A DNA stretch of 64,000 nucleotides from Motacilla alba alba (lineage: Eukaryota > Chordata > Aves > Passeriformes > Motacillidae): NCBI RefSeq assembly GCF_015832195.1, contig NC_052028.1, positions 3,887,501 through 3,951,500 on the forward strand, given 5' to 3'. The notes below the pieces were generated by a model, which ran no database searches, was not told where the DNA came from, and was given only the letters and a program-made list of their open reading frames with translations. Of this stretch, positions 1 to 10,400 are shown piece by piece; position 1 is the first letter of the stretch; each line of letters begins with the position of its first letter. Position numbers and translations under genes: made by a program.

Positions 1-1052
1 TATCCCCATTAATCTTGAAAGTCTATCTTGTGACTTCTGTGGATTTACATTTTCCCTCCTTTTTAGCACTCTGAGTCATTAGATTGTCTGCTTCATTTTA
101 CACATTAGTACATCACACTCCATAAATCCAGACAGAAACTGCTATTCTCCTGAATGTGGCTGTTTTTTCTGCATTTGCTGTCTGTGTGCATTCATATCCT
201 ATTTTTTTCCTCACTTTTTTGAAAGTTCCAAGCTTAGCTGTTTGCTTAGTGACAAAGACCTAAATCCACATCAGTGACCTCAGGGGGGTCTGATGCTTCA
301 TTCAAAGCAGGCAGAATTTCAAATCACATTTATGATGAATTCTCTCAACTGTTGCTGGACGGAAAGCTTTTCACACACTCTCTCTCTTAAAAAAAAAAAA
401 AAAATAAAAAAGAATAAAGAAAGGGAAAACAAATGTCCCCAGGGGAATGGGAAGCACGGCACCCTGTTTCACCTCTGCAGGGTGTCTCTCCAGGTTGGGT
501 CTAAGAGGATTTTAACTGGGCTCCTGGGGCAGGTGCTCATATGGTTTGTGCTTGTTCTATGAGTAAATAAATTACTTCAGTCTCCAGGACTATCTCCAGG
601 GCCTTTCAACAACACAATAAACTCTTATTATCCAGACAAAATCGAAACTTATTTCTAGTAGAAAAAGCAGGTCTTTTGTTTCCTTTTTTTGTTTTCTTTC
701 TCAGATTCTTTTGAGACAAAAGAAGCTAGGCAAAATTGCCTAAAATATTAAGACCTTCAAGCAGACTTTGTTCAGCTCCCTGGCTTGGTCTTCTGGAATT
801 AACTGGGTAGCACGTGGGGCTTTTTTCATAGGGAAAAAATTGTGTGTGACTCAGCATTCCTGGTGTACCCTACAAATGCTATGGAGGGCTAAAAAAATGT
901 CATTTTCAGTGTATTTTAATCATCTGGAATGTCATCTTAGCATCAAGTAGACTTGAGTGATTCTGTAGCAGGAGAGGAGAGCCAAATGATTTCTGCTTTC
1001 TGATTTTCCCCTGCCTAGGGAGGAGGAGAAGCCAGGGGAGGCTGATGGCTGC
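1..1052. other. Non-coding stretch, A-rich tract inside
   Basis: No recognisable exon or repeat family. A run of 16 A residues at 389-404 continues as A-rich sequence to about 429, preceded by a CT-rich stretch. It could be a decayed retroposon tail, but no element body is recognisable upstream. The open frames here are at most about 90 codons and look random. Confidence 0.6.
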
Positions 1053-1110
1053 CTGGTGCTGGATGTCATATCTGTCATCAGTGACATCTGACAGATGTCA
1101 CTGGTGCCAG
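1053..1110. repeat. Imperfect 58-bp palindrome with five TGACA/TGTCA sites
   Basis: The segment begins CTGGTGCTGG and ends CTGGTGCCAG, giving an imperfect inverted repeat over the whole length. Its centre has a perfect 8-bp stem, ATCTGTCA (1070-1077) against TGACAGAT (1089-1096), with an 11-nt loop. TGTCA or its complement TGACA starts at 1064, 1073, 1082, 1089 and 1096, spaced 9, 9, 7 and 7 bp. TGACAG/CTGTCA is the known core site of TALE homeodomain proteins (MEIS, PKNOX, TGIF). The structure is seen directly; protein binding is inference. Confidence 0.55.
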
Positions 1111-2795
1111 TTTTTCTCTGTAAGATACACTTTTGGGCTGTGCTATTCTGAATTTTTAAGTTAGTGGAACTGTTTAAATTGCAATAAATCATTCTTCAGG
1201 CTGGCCAGAAATAGGAGTTCATGGGCTAAACTGTGAGTATTGGAATGGTAAAATATTTTTCATGTCTTTATGAGCATTTTCTCCCAAAGTTTATATTTGC
1301 TGTATTCTGGGTGTGTTACAAATGAAGGGGTTTTAACATTTTGATCTCTGTCTGAAGGTGGAAATAAAGTCTGAGCAAGATCATGACTCTGGAACTGGGC
1401 TTCTTTGGAGGTTCCTTCAGATTTATCAGGGTGTAATGAGTAGGAGATGATGTGAAAGCATGTTAAATTCTATTTAAATTATAGAATAATGGTTTGTGGA
1501 TCTTTTCAATAACTAAAGAACACAATTACCTCTGTTTACAATGATGGCTGAATGCAAAAAATGTCTTCAAACCTTGTGGTACCTGCCTTGAGCTCCTTGC
1601 AAGCTGAAGGGCTCTCTGGACACCTGGGATGGAAGAAGGAACTGTGAATTTTGAAGATAGAGAGAGACTGACCTGGTTGTTGCAGATATTCTTGTCCATC
1701 CAGAAGGTCTTACTTTTCTTGATAGAATTTTTCTTTGATTTAAATTACTTTTGTTAAAAATGTGTTCTACATTTATGGTAATCATGGGAAACAGTGCAGA
1801 GTGTAAATACTAACTCGGGAGGGAAGGAAAAAGATGAAGCTATAGCAACACTGCAAGGCAGACAGACAATAAACACTCTCTTGGAGCAAGAAAATGTGAT
1901 TTATGGAAAGGAGATAAGTAAACACAAATGGCATATAACTTAGTGTAGTTGCTGTAGATATTGCATTATTTCTGCAGTGAATATATAGTGAACAGTGAAC
2001 CTGTGCTCTCTGAGAACTTCCTGAGAAATATTTCAGCTGTAACTCTGTATTTCAGTCACTACTAAGAAAAAGATGCTTTTATTTGCTTTAATGTGGGAAC
2101 AACATCCATTTGTTTCATACCTTCACAGCTACAGGAGTGAATAAAGTTCCCTGAAATAACACAGCTGAAAACCCTGATATTAAGTTTCCCATTGTGGTTC
2201 ACCTTCAAGTGTATAAAATATAAATTATAACCAAAGTAGTTACTTTCAGCAAGTTTGGAGGATGTGATATTTGTATTATAGGGAAAGGTGTAATGTGTCC
2301 ATCTCCATCGCTCTGACTTCTCCAGGCAGCTTTGTACAGTCACACTTGATCTATCAGAAACTATAGTTGCTGCAAAAGTTATGAAAACATCAGCTAATAT
2401 TTTACAGACTTGAGTTTATTTTTCCAAGGATTTTACCTTTCATTTATCCCAGAGCCTTTCTTCAACAAACTGGGTGGCGAAAATATCACATTACACTTGA
2501 ATGATGGCACATTGGGCCCAGCTTTCCCCAAAATGTGTGATGGATGGCTTGGAAGTGTGTGGCCACTGACTCACTAAAGGGGTTCAGACGTGTTGAGCCC
2601 GAGCTGTGCCCCGTCCCTTCTCCTGTGCTGATGTCCCAGGGGTGCTGAGGCCGAGCTCCTGTCCTTGCTGGAAGGAAGGGGGTGGCATTTATCTTGCAGA
2701 AAACAAATGCTCCAGTGCTGGGAGTTGTGTTGGGATGGTTTGATGAAGGCATTTCTACATCTGAATCAAACATCCCTCATGAGCTCTGGTGTCTT
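1111..2795. other. Non-coding stretch, nothing recognised
   Basis: AT-rich unique sequence. Short open frames on both strands (for example 2062-2343 minus, 93 codons) lack any recognisable domain, strong start context or intron structure. No simple repeat or known transposon end was seen. Confidence 0.55.
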
Positions 2796-2880
2796 GTGGG
2801 TGGAAGCTGCAGAAAGGAAGGGGAGAGCAGGGGGTTGGTTTTATCTGACTTTATCTACTTATTTACAAGGGTTTTTTCTC
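2796..2880. repeat. Unidentified dispersed repeat, copy A
   Basis: About 85 bp beginning GTGGGTGGAAGCTG and ending at GGGTTTTTTCTC. It matches a second segment at 4078-4190. Over the first 51 bp only about 4 positions differ. The last 16 or so bp also match, while the middle differs by an insertion or deletion of roughly 28 bp. Sequence outside the pair does not align by eye. It may be a fragment of an unclassified interspersed repeat or an old local duplication. The family and the orientation of the parent element are unknown. Confidence 0.6.
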
Positions 2881-4077
2881 TTTGGCACAGCAAGGCAACT
2901 CATTATCTGTGAAATTCCACCCACTGTCAATATTTTTGGGTAGTGTGGGTTGGTAAATATTGTGTTTCGTTCAGTGAGATTTCTAATAGAAAATTGTATA
3001 TTTGCTATGAATCACAGATAGTTCTACAGTAATCTTGCATATTGAAACTTCTAGTTACAGAAGCAACCCCAAAATGTATTTGAATCTTAATTTTCACTCC
3101 TGTCAATAGTCAAGACAAGTTGGGTTTCTTTTTTTAACTGCTATGACAGAAGATTCACGTAGAATACTTTTATTGACCACAACCAAGACGTTGTATCCCG
3201 AATCTGAGAGTTAGAAAAAGAGATGTTCATTTTACACGTGTATTCTTAGACTAAAATCTGTGTGAAGCACAGATGTTAATTCAAATTCCACAGTGCCTGA
3301 AGACAAGTACTAAAGAATTATGATTATTTGTTGTGATAACCTAATTTTAAAGTGAGGTTTTAATTTTTGACGATGGAGTCATTCACAGCCTCCAACCTCA
3401 AATATATATGGATTCAATTTTTAATATTTGAAGCACTTGAGGAAATAATTTCAACATTTAATTGTGTCAGTGTCAAAACTATTATTTGTGAAGTCTAATT
3501 GGCTTGTTTTTCCATTTGATAAACTGGACATATAGAATAAAATATATTTTAAAAAATATTTCTTGTCAGGGCAATTAGGAACCTTTTCTGCAACGGAAAC
3601 TCTTGTTCTTGAGAATGAGAGCTCTGTCATGGTAGATCATCAGCCCTGAAGTTGCCAGTTTAGTACTGTGAATATTGGTTTGCATTTTGATTTCTTAACC
3701 TCGAGAGATAGAATACTCTTTAGAGTACTTAGGCAGGGTAAGAACTTAAAAATACATTGGTTTATGGCTTTTGGGTTTTGTTGTGTTTAATGCACACCCT
3801 GGGAGCCAGCAGTGGCTGTGAGTGACGAGTCCAGATTTCAGCTCACAGAGCTGTGAGCCCTGCCTTTGACACCTGTCCCAGCAGCCTGCAGAGCTGTCCT
3901 GCAGGGAATTTCCTTCCAGTTCCTCATGGGGAAGGAGCCCCAGCATTTTTTTTTTCTGCTGTAAAAACACATTAGCACAGCTAAGTACATTCCTTATTTA
4001 CTGGAAAGAGGGGCAGTGCCAGAGGAACTCAGGGTGTTCTTCCTCAAAGCAGCTGCAGTGTCCCAGGAGTGGAACTG
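2881..4077. other. Non-coding stretch, nothing recognised
   Basis: Unique AT-rich sequence between the two copies of the 2.8/4.1-kb repeat. A minus-strand open frame at 3746-3970 (74 codons) shows no family resemblance. The end of the interval becomes GC-richer. Confidence 0.55.
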
Positions 4078-4190
4078 GTGGGTGGAAGCTGGAAAAAGGA
4101 AGGGGAGAGCAGGGTGTTGGTTTTGTCTACCAGGTATATGCATCTCAGATACATATATCTCATATCTCTCATCTGCAAGGGTTTTTTCTC
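4078..4190. repeat. Unidentified dispersed repeat, copy B
   Basis: Partner of the segment at 2796-2880 in the same orientation, 1.28 kb downstream. It shares the GTGGGTGGAAGCTG start, the GGAAGGGGAGAGCAGG middle and the AAGGGTTTTTTCTC end. It carries an extra AT/CT-rich insert around 4130-4170 with repeated ATATCTCAT-like words. It could be a diverged member of an interspersed family or the product of an old segmental duplication. Confidence 0.6.
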
Positions 4191-4400
4191 CTTGCTGCTG
4201 TAATCTGCTTGTGCTCAGCAGCATCTGAAGGTGAGGAGCCGTGGTGGCACCACAGGGTCTGACCCCGCTGTCCCACCCGCTGCGTGGGCACACCCATGGG
4301 GCCCTGCAGACTCCTTGTAGAGGACACCAGTGCGTGCCCTGGGCTCTCAAGCAGCTGTGGAGTGGGCCCAGCTGTGGCTCCTGGTGGGCTGAGGCACTGA

Positions 4401-4415
4401 TCAGCAGAGGGCACC
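4401..4415 (+). promoter_or_regulatory. CTCF-like motif
   Basis: TCAGCAGAGGGCACC fits the CTCF core consensus CCASYAGRKGGCRSY at every position but the first. The motif is seen; occupancy is unknown. Its position in a GC-rich patch within a gene-poor region is compatible with an insulator or loop anchor, but single CTCF-like words also arise by chance. Confidence 0.4.
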
Positions 4416-4457
4416 AGATCAACACAGCTGCACCTGCCGGGATGGCGCAGGTTGGCC

Positions 4458-4509
4458 GGGATGCAGCCAGGGATGCAGCCAGGCTTTCATCTCCTGGCTT
4501 TCATCTACT
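4458..4509 (+). repeat. Adjacent tandem micro-duplications
   Basis: A 12-bp word, GGGATGCAGCCA, occurs twice in perfect tandem (4458-4469, 4470-4481). It is followed at once by a 14-bp word, GGCTTTCATCTCCT, duplicated with one mismatch (4482-4495, 4496-4509). Two independent tandem duplications lying end to end suggest replication slippage. Confidence 0.8.
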
Positions 4510-4600
4510 CAGCGTGCCTGCTTTCCTGGAAGGCTTTGGGGCCATAAACATTATTTCCATCTTAGACTGTGTTGTTAAAAAGAAAATCTCACGTGAGTGA

Positions 4601-7471
4601 GCTGCTCCAGTATTGCCTTTCCAAAGGCTGTGGGATGCCAAGCTACATAGTCACAGCTGCTGGAAGCTCAGATGATCTGTTCTGTCATTTCAGAGATTAA
4701 AATTTTTCAGTCATGACTTAACACTTGGAAAAAAAAAAGTTTAATATTTTTCTCTTTTTTTTAAACAAAGGTCCAAACAGCCCAACAGGAGATGACTTTG
4801 GAGAGGTAGGATGGTATTAATTTCACATTGCCAGAGTTGCTGTGTGAGGAAGGGAATCAGAAAATGAATGAGCTAAGCTTTTCTAAAAGCCCCACCAATT
4901 TCTGGATTGTTTTTCTTTAAGAGTTGCAAAGATATTTAAGTTTATCAAGATTAACACCTGAAAGAACAAGAAAAAAAAACCCTAAGTATTTATTTGGTGA
5001 AGGGCTCACAGGTTGCACTGGAAAGTGCCAGCCCTGCAGTGCCCCAGTCCTTCCCTCCCTGTCTCAATACAGCAAAATATCCTCAGCTCCTGCTCACTTT
5101 TCCTAAAGGCCATGCCAGTGTTTAACTAACATAAAGCTCTGTTTTAGCGGGATAAAATGTTGGGGCTTTTTAAAAATAAGAAAGGAAAGGCAGAGTAGGT
5201 GAAGGTGCAGACATCAACTGTATTTTTCAAGCTATTCAAGTTGACTTTAATGTTTTCACCAGAGTGCATCACCCCACATAATTTCTCTATTTTTTTATAG
5301 CTGTGCTAATGATGTTCTCATTTCTTCTGTAATCTGTTGCAGTCCTACACATTAGATTCAGTGATGACTTTGCAGAAAACACAGATTATGGTGTTGGCAG
5401 GAATTCCCTTCCCTGGAGGTATGAGACATTTGAGTTAGGTGAGGAGGGCAGAGTTTGCAGTTTTTCCTGGCAGTGGTTCAGTGCAGTTCTATATTTATTG
5501 TGACTCAAAAAAAGCCTTTTATTTAGTCTGTGTATGAAATGCCTCTTGCCTTTCTTTTGGAATTAGTGAAAGTTGAGAGCATTTTATATCCTCAGAGATT
5601 GTACATTTTTTACTAGTGAATGTCAATGTGACAGAAAATTTTGATTAATAATACCTATGGCAGGGGGAAGCCACTACAGGGCTTGAGAGAGTTGCAAATT
5701 ATTTGGGGAGAGCAGGATTAGGGTATCAGTTGCTAATCTGTCTACTGCTACAGCACTAGAGCAATCTACGTTTAATTTACTTTTTCTGAGAATGATATGA
5801 AAAGGAAGAAATAATTTTCTAGGCCAGAAAATGTGAGTATGTTATTGTGCTAGGTTGTCATGGAAATGTTTTAAGAGACTACAAATAGTTAATAATACAT
5901 AATATTGTAGATAATGCATTAGTTTAATCAATGAGTGATGCGGGTCAATGAACTAAAACTGATGTTAGAGGGAACTGAAAAGAAAATTAGTAATTTGAAC
6001 TGTACTGTATGTTTTACATAAAGCTGAATATAGGCAGAAGAGATGAATAGAAGGAAATAGAGACATAGATTATTTGTGTAATTCTTCCACCTGTTCCTTC
6101 CAGTAAATAAGAAAGCCTGCTTTCTGTCCTAGATCAGCCTTCTTTACATAGATTAGCTTCTGCTCTGCCTCTTTGTCTTCTCAAAACATTTTTCAAATGT
6201 TTAATGTCTCAAGAATTAAAAATCCCCCTGTAAACTAGTTGTTTTTAATAACTCGTGTGCTTGGTTGTGAGCAGCACATGCTCTCAGCACTGGGGCTGAG
6301 AAACCAATCCTAAAGCAATTGTGTTTGTACTTTGCTCACTGATTTGAAGTGAAACATGTCAGTGACTGAAATCCATATACTTCTTAGGGCACCAGTCCCT
6401 CATCTCCCCCAGCCTCATGATATAATGCTTAGAAATGACTCTTTGCCTGCCTACAGCAGTCAGGCTGTTCAGTCACTGCCTGGGGAAATGGAACAATGGT
6501 GGAAGTGACTGGGGGACCACAATATCCACAATATCCTTCAGGGTCTCTCATCAGCCACCAGCAGGGCCACGGGGAGCAGATCAGGTGCTAAGTGTTACTC
6601 TTCAAAAGGTTCTGGGGAGCAGCTAGAGAGCATGAAGTCATGCAGACTTTTTTTATTAACTACTTGTTTAGGAAAGCACAGAGGTATTTTCTGCTGTAGC
6701 CTGAGCACCACCTCTGAATACCAGAAATCAAATAAAATTCCCTATTTCCTGCCTTTCCAAAGGCACTGCATTGCCTATAAACCTTGTTTAACTTTGGGCT
6801 GTGATTAACAATTCCCCATAAGAAAGGATTTTGGATATTCCAAAAAGGAAAGGCAAAGCAGTGATATGTGTGCTTCTAATATCAATGTGAGAAGAGTAAA
6901 CAAGGAAAAATATTTCTATTTCTGTGATTTCCCATTTGACGTTTTTGTTTACAACTTAACTAGTAATGGATGGGATGAGAAAATGTTCAAACTGTGATTT
7001 TCAGTGGAGAATAACAATAACTGTCAGATTTGTACATATTTCCAGTACATTTTTACTTTTTTTTGCTAACCCACATCCTCATTTATGTTCAGCAGAGTCT
7101 ATCTACGTACAAGTCAGCTGTTTTTTAATAAATACCTGAGCATCAATACTGTGTGTTTCCTACAGGATTTTTTACCACCACCACTGTGGGGTACAACTGC
7201 CTGTCCCTGACTGTGAGTTTTGTGTACTCCTGAGATTTATTTTACATGTGGTCGGAACGTGGAAGAAAAGGTCAGGTCAATGAGTGAGGTGCAGGAGAAT
7301 GATGGGCTGCATTCAAGCAGAGCCTCCTCAGGGCAGTTCCTCTCCCTGGCCATCCTAAGTTTGGTTTAGTTGGTCTGCATCTTCTTTTTCTCTGTCAGAG
7401 TATTAAGATCTTCACAGACCTGCACTCTCAAAGCAGGAAATGCCTCAAAGTTAAAGATGTGGTTCAAAAGA
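4601..7471. other. Non-coding stretch, nothing recognised
   Basis: Unique AT-rich sequence with short A and T runs. No open frame longer than about 65 codons, no transposon ends and no RNA gene recognised. Confidence 0.55.
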
Positions 7472-7482
7472 GGGGGGGGGGG
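7472..7482 (+). repeat. Homopolymer G11
   Basis: Eleven consecutive G residues. Such runs are slippage-prone and often miscounted in assemblies. Confidence 0.85.
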
Positions 7483-10400
7483 TGCTGCGTTGGCTGTTTT
7501 TTTCTATTTGTTTTGTTTAAGATGCCAAAAATTGGTATTTACTGAGTGCCCAGCATTTAGGAATGATGAGATGTAGTTGAGATGAGATTAATCATATCTC
7601 TCCATACTGAATTCTGGTGATTTATTAGAAAGAAATTACACTGACAAGCCATGAGCTTGTGTGGGCAGTCTAGGATCCATTCTTGCTTATGGCTTCCTAA
7701 TAAACAGTGAAAAATCAACAACCATTGTTTCAATTCCAAGGGTAGAGCATGTCAGTAGTGAAAAAAATCGTTGCTAAAGGCAAACTTACTAGGTTTTGCC
7801 AAGAAGCTTGTGCAAATGGCATTAATTATGAAGAGCGTGATTTGTGTCATAGAGCATTTATGAAATTGAAACAAATAGACAAGACATTTCATTTTATACA
7901 AAATCAGCACCAATGTTTTAGACTTATTGGTCAGGTTAGGTGTTCTTCAACAGTAGAAGAATATTCTATTATTCTTTATTCTAATATTTCTACCCCATAG
8001 ACAACAAAAAGCCCCCCCATGAAGAAACTCCAAAGCAGCACAGAAGGACAAGGGGATGGCCCAGTCTTCCTCATAACCAGGTGCCAGAAAATGGAAGAGG
8101 CTCAAGTGTCTTTTAACCCTGAGTTCATATTCTACATTTAGATTTAGAAACTTTGTACAGGTGCCACTTTACAATAGTTTGTTTTGTAAGTGGAAAGTCA
8201 AGCAGTTCTGCTGAGTGTTTTCCTGTCATTTGTGGTTTGTGTGCATTTGGATAATGCAGAAATATCCCTTGTGAGCTGCTGGGCCGTGATATCAGAACAT
8301 CTCTGCCTGCAGTCACACGTCGACAGACAGGGAGATGGCTTTCTGCATATGATTTTGGAGAGGTTTAAGGAATTTGAAAGTTAGTGGAAATAGCATCTGT
8401 CAGCTATTATTGTAGTGTTGTTCTTCCTTGTTTAGCAAGTTGTCAACAACTAAATTGACAGAAAATCAGGCAAATGTATTTTTGTGTACAGTCCTTGACA
8501 AGTGGCGGAGGCCCATTTGTGTCTTTTCTTGGCAGTGACATTGTAGGTTCATGTACAAAATCTAAGCAAGTTATCACTTCACTGAAAGACATTGAGTTAA
8601 GACAATCAAAAATATTTGCTTTCTGTTATAATAACTATTTAATAATTCTACTGTAAATAAGAACCATTTGGAAAATAGAATGTAGTAGCAAGATACTTCA
8701 ACTGTCTCTGAAGTGAGCTAAATGCTCCTTTTAGCAGTTAAGCCTTTACAGATGTCAGCTGAAGAGAACAAACATCTTCATAATTTATTTATCACAAGTG
8801 AAAGCTGATTTTTCTACTTGTTCATCTAGATATTACTTTCCTTTTTCTGTCTCCATCATGTCCACTTCAAAGCAAATGATGAGATTCTAAAATAACTTCT
8901 TTTTTTATGGATGCTTTTGAAGCTTCCCACAAGGTAGATCTTAGTCAAGAGAATCTAATAAGACGTTGTCCATCTGCAAAGCTTTTCAAGGAAATGCTCT
9001 TTTTTCTTTAATTTCCATATAATTTTGTTTTTGTTTAAGTCACCATAAGAGCAATGGAAGTTTTTACTGTCTCCTTCAGAGATTTCAAACCAACTGTTTT
9101 AGAACTAGATGTGTGCAAGAATTGTATTCAGGGCTATGGAAGAAGAGGAGCTTGGTCACAATCTTTTGGATTGACTGGTTTACTGCGTCTTCAGAAACTC
9201 TTTTCACCACAGGTGACCAAAAAGTATTTTTAAATTCTGGGATTTTCAGAGTGAGTGGAGATTTTAGGCTAACTGCAAGAAGGCTTGTAGGAAAGAGCTG
9301 TTAAACATGAAAGAGGTGGGGGGAGCACAAATCCCAAAGTGTTGCATGCTCCCTTGTTCCCTTCTAAAATTCTGTGTTCCTATTGCAAGGAAATATTTCT
9401 TTGGAGTGTAATGTTTACTTGGGGAAGATGGTGTTAAAGGAAAAAAACCCCTTTATTTAGCTGTGACATTCTTAGGACCATTTAGCTGCTAGATTGGGCT
9501 GTGCAGTGTTTGAAAAGAGGCAGAAATTGCAAGATAAGATCAACTGCTCACCTGGGGAGACTTAGAAAAGTTTCATATTTGAAGCACATGTTCCAAACGC
9601 TAGTCAGGAATGGATAGCATTAAATTCTTACATCTGGCATAGAGCTGCTTGCTTTTATGTTGGTTTCTTTTCTTGTTTTATTGTTTAAAAGGATAATAAA
9701 ACCTCACAATAATATCTCATAATCAGTATAGAATATCTCCAGGCACCTCTTGAATGGTGGCTTTGCCAAGAAGAACATACGTCGTGGTTTATTTTGCCTA
9801 CAGAAATGCTGAGGGTTTTCATCTGGATCCCCTTGGAAATAAATTTATGATTTGTACCAGTGCAAAAAAAGGAAGAGGAAAATATTCTGCACTGGCTGAA
9901 TAGATGGTAATTCATTTTGGCTGTGTGGCAAGCAGAATTAATTATCCAAGCAACGTTACACCTTTGGCATGGCTTCAGCTGTTGCATGTTGCCATAGTTG
10001 CTTCAAAGCCAAGGCTCCTGCCATTTCCCTTTGCTTTTGGTATGGTTCTGTGGTTAGTAACTGGATACGAATAAACTGAAAATCCACCTTTAAATGAACA
10101 ATGATTCCAACTTGTAGGTTTTTAGTGGGTTTTAAAGCAAATTTTAGCTGTACTTCACACATACTGATCTTCACTGCTTGGTTTTAGGATTGCAGAAAAC
10201 GAAGTAAGAGCAAGGAAAAGACTTGAACAGGGAATGTACAGGTGTCTTCATGAGAGCTTTCTCTTAGAAATTCTTTCCGAATATTCCACGTCGTTTCAGT
10301 TAATTCCTTTTTTATTCTCAAATCTAATTCAATGCGGTGTTGATGGCAATGGACTGTTCATTTGATGTGTTTGTTGCTGGCAGATGTGTGTTAGCTGGAT

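Larger units (their letters stand above)
4191..4600. other. GC-rich patch in AT-rich DNA
   Basis: Clearly more GC-rich than its surroundings, with scattered CpG. Open frames occur on both strands (plus 4241-4600, minus 3994-4425), as expected when stop codons are rare in GC-rich sequence. No protein family is recognisable, and the codons of the opposed frames look equally arbitrary. It contains a CTCF-like motif and tandem micro-duplications listed separately. Confidence 0.45.

Noticed and set aside
389..429. Poly-A tail of a processed pseudogene
   Set aside because: No coding or retroposon body was recognisable upstream on the plus strand and no flanking duplication was found.
7749..8000. 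83-codon plus-strand frame rich in Lys and Cys
   Set aside because: It reads somewhat protein-like, but no domain or family is recognisable, no splice context is seen, and frames of this length occur often by chance on this scale.
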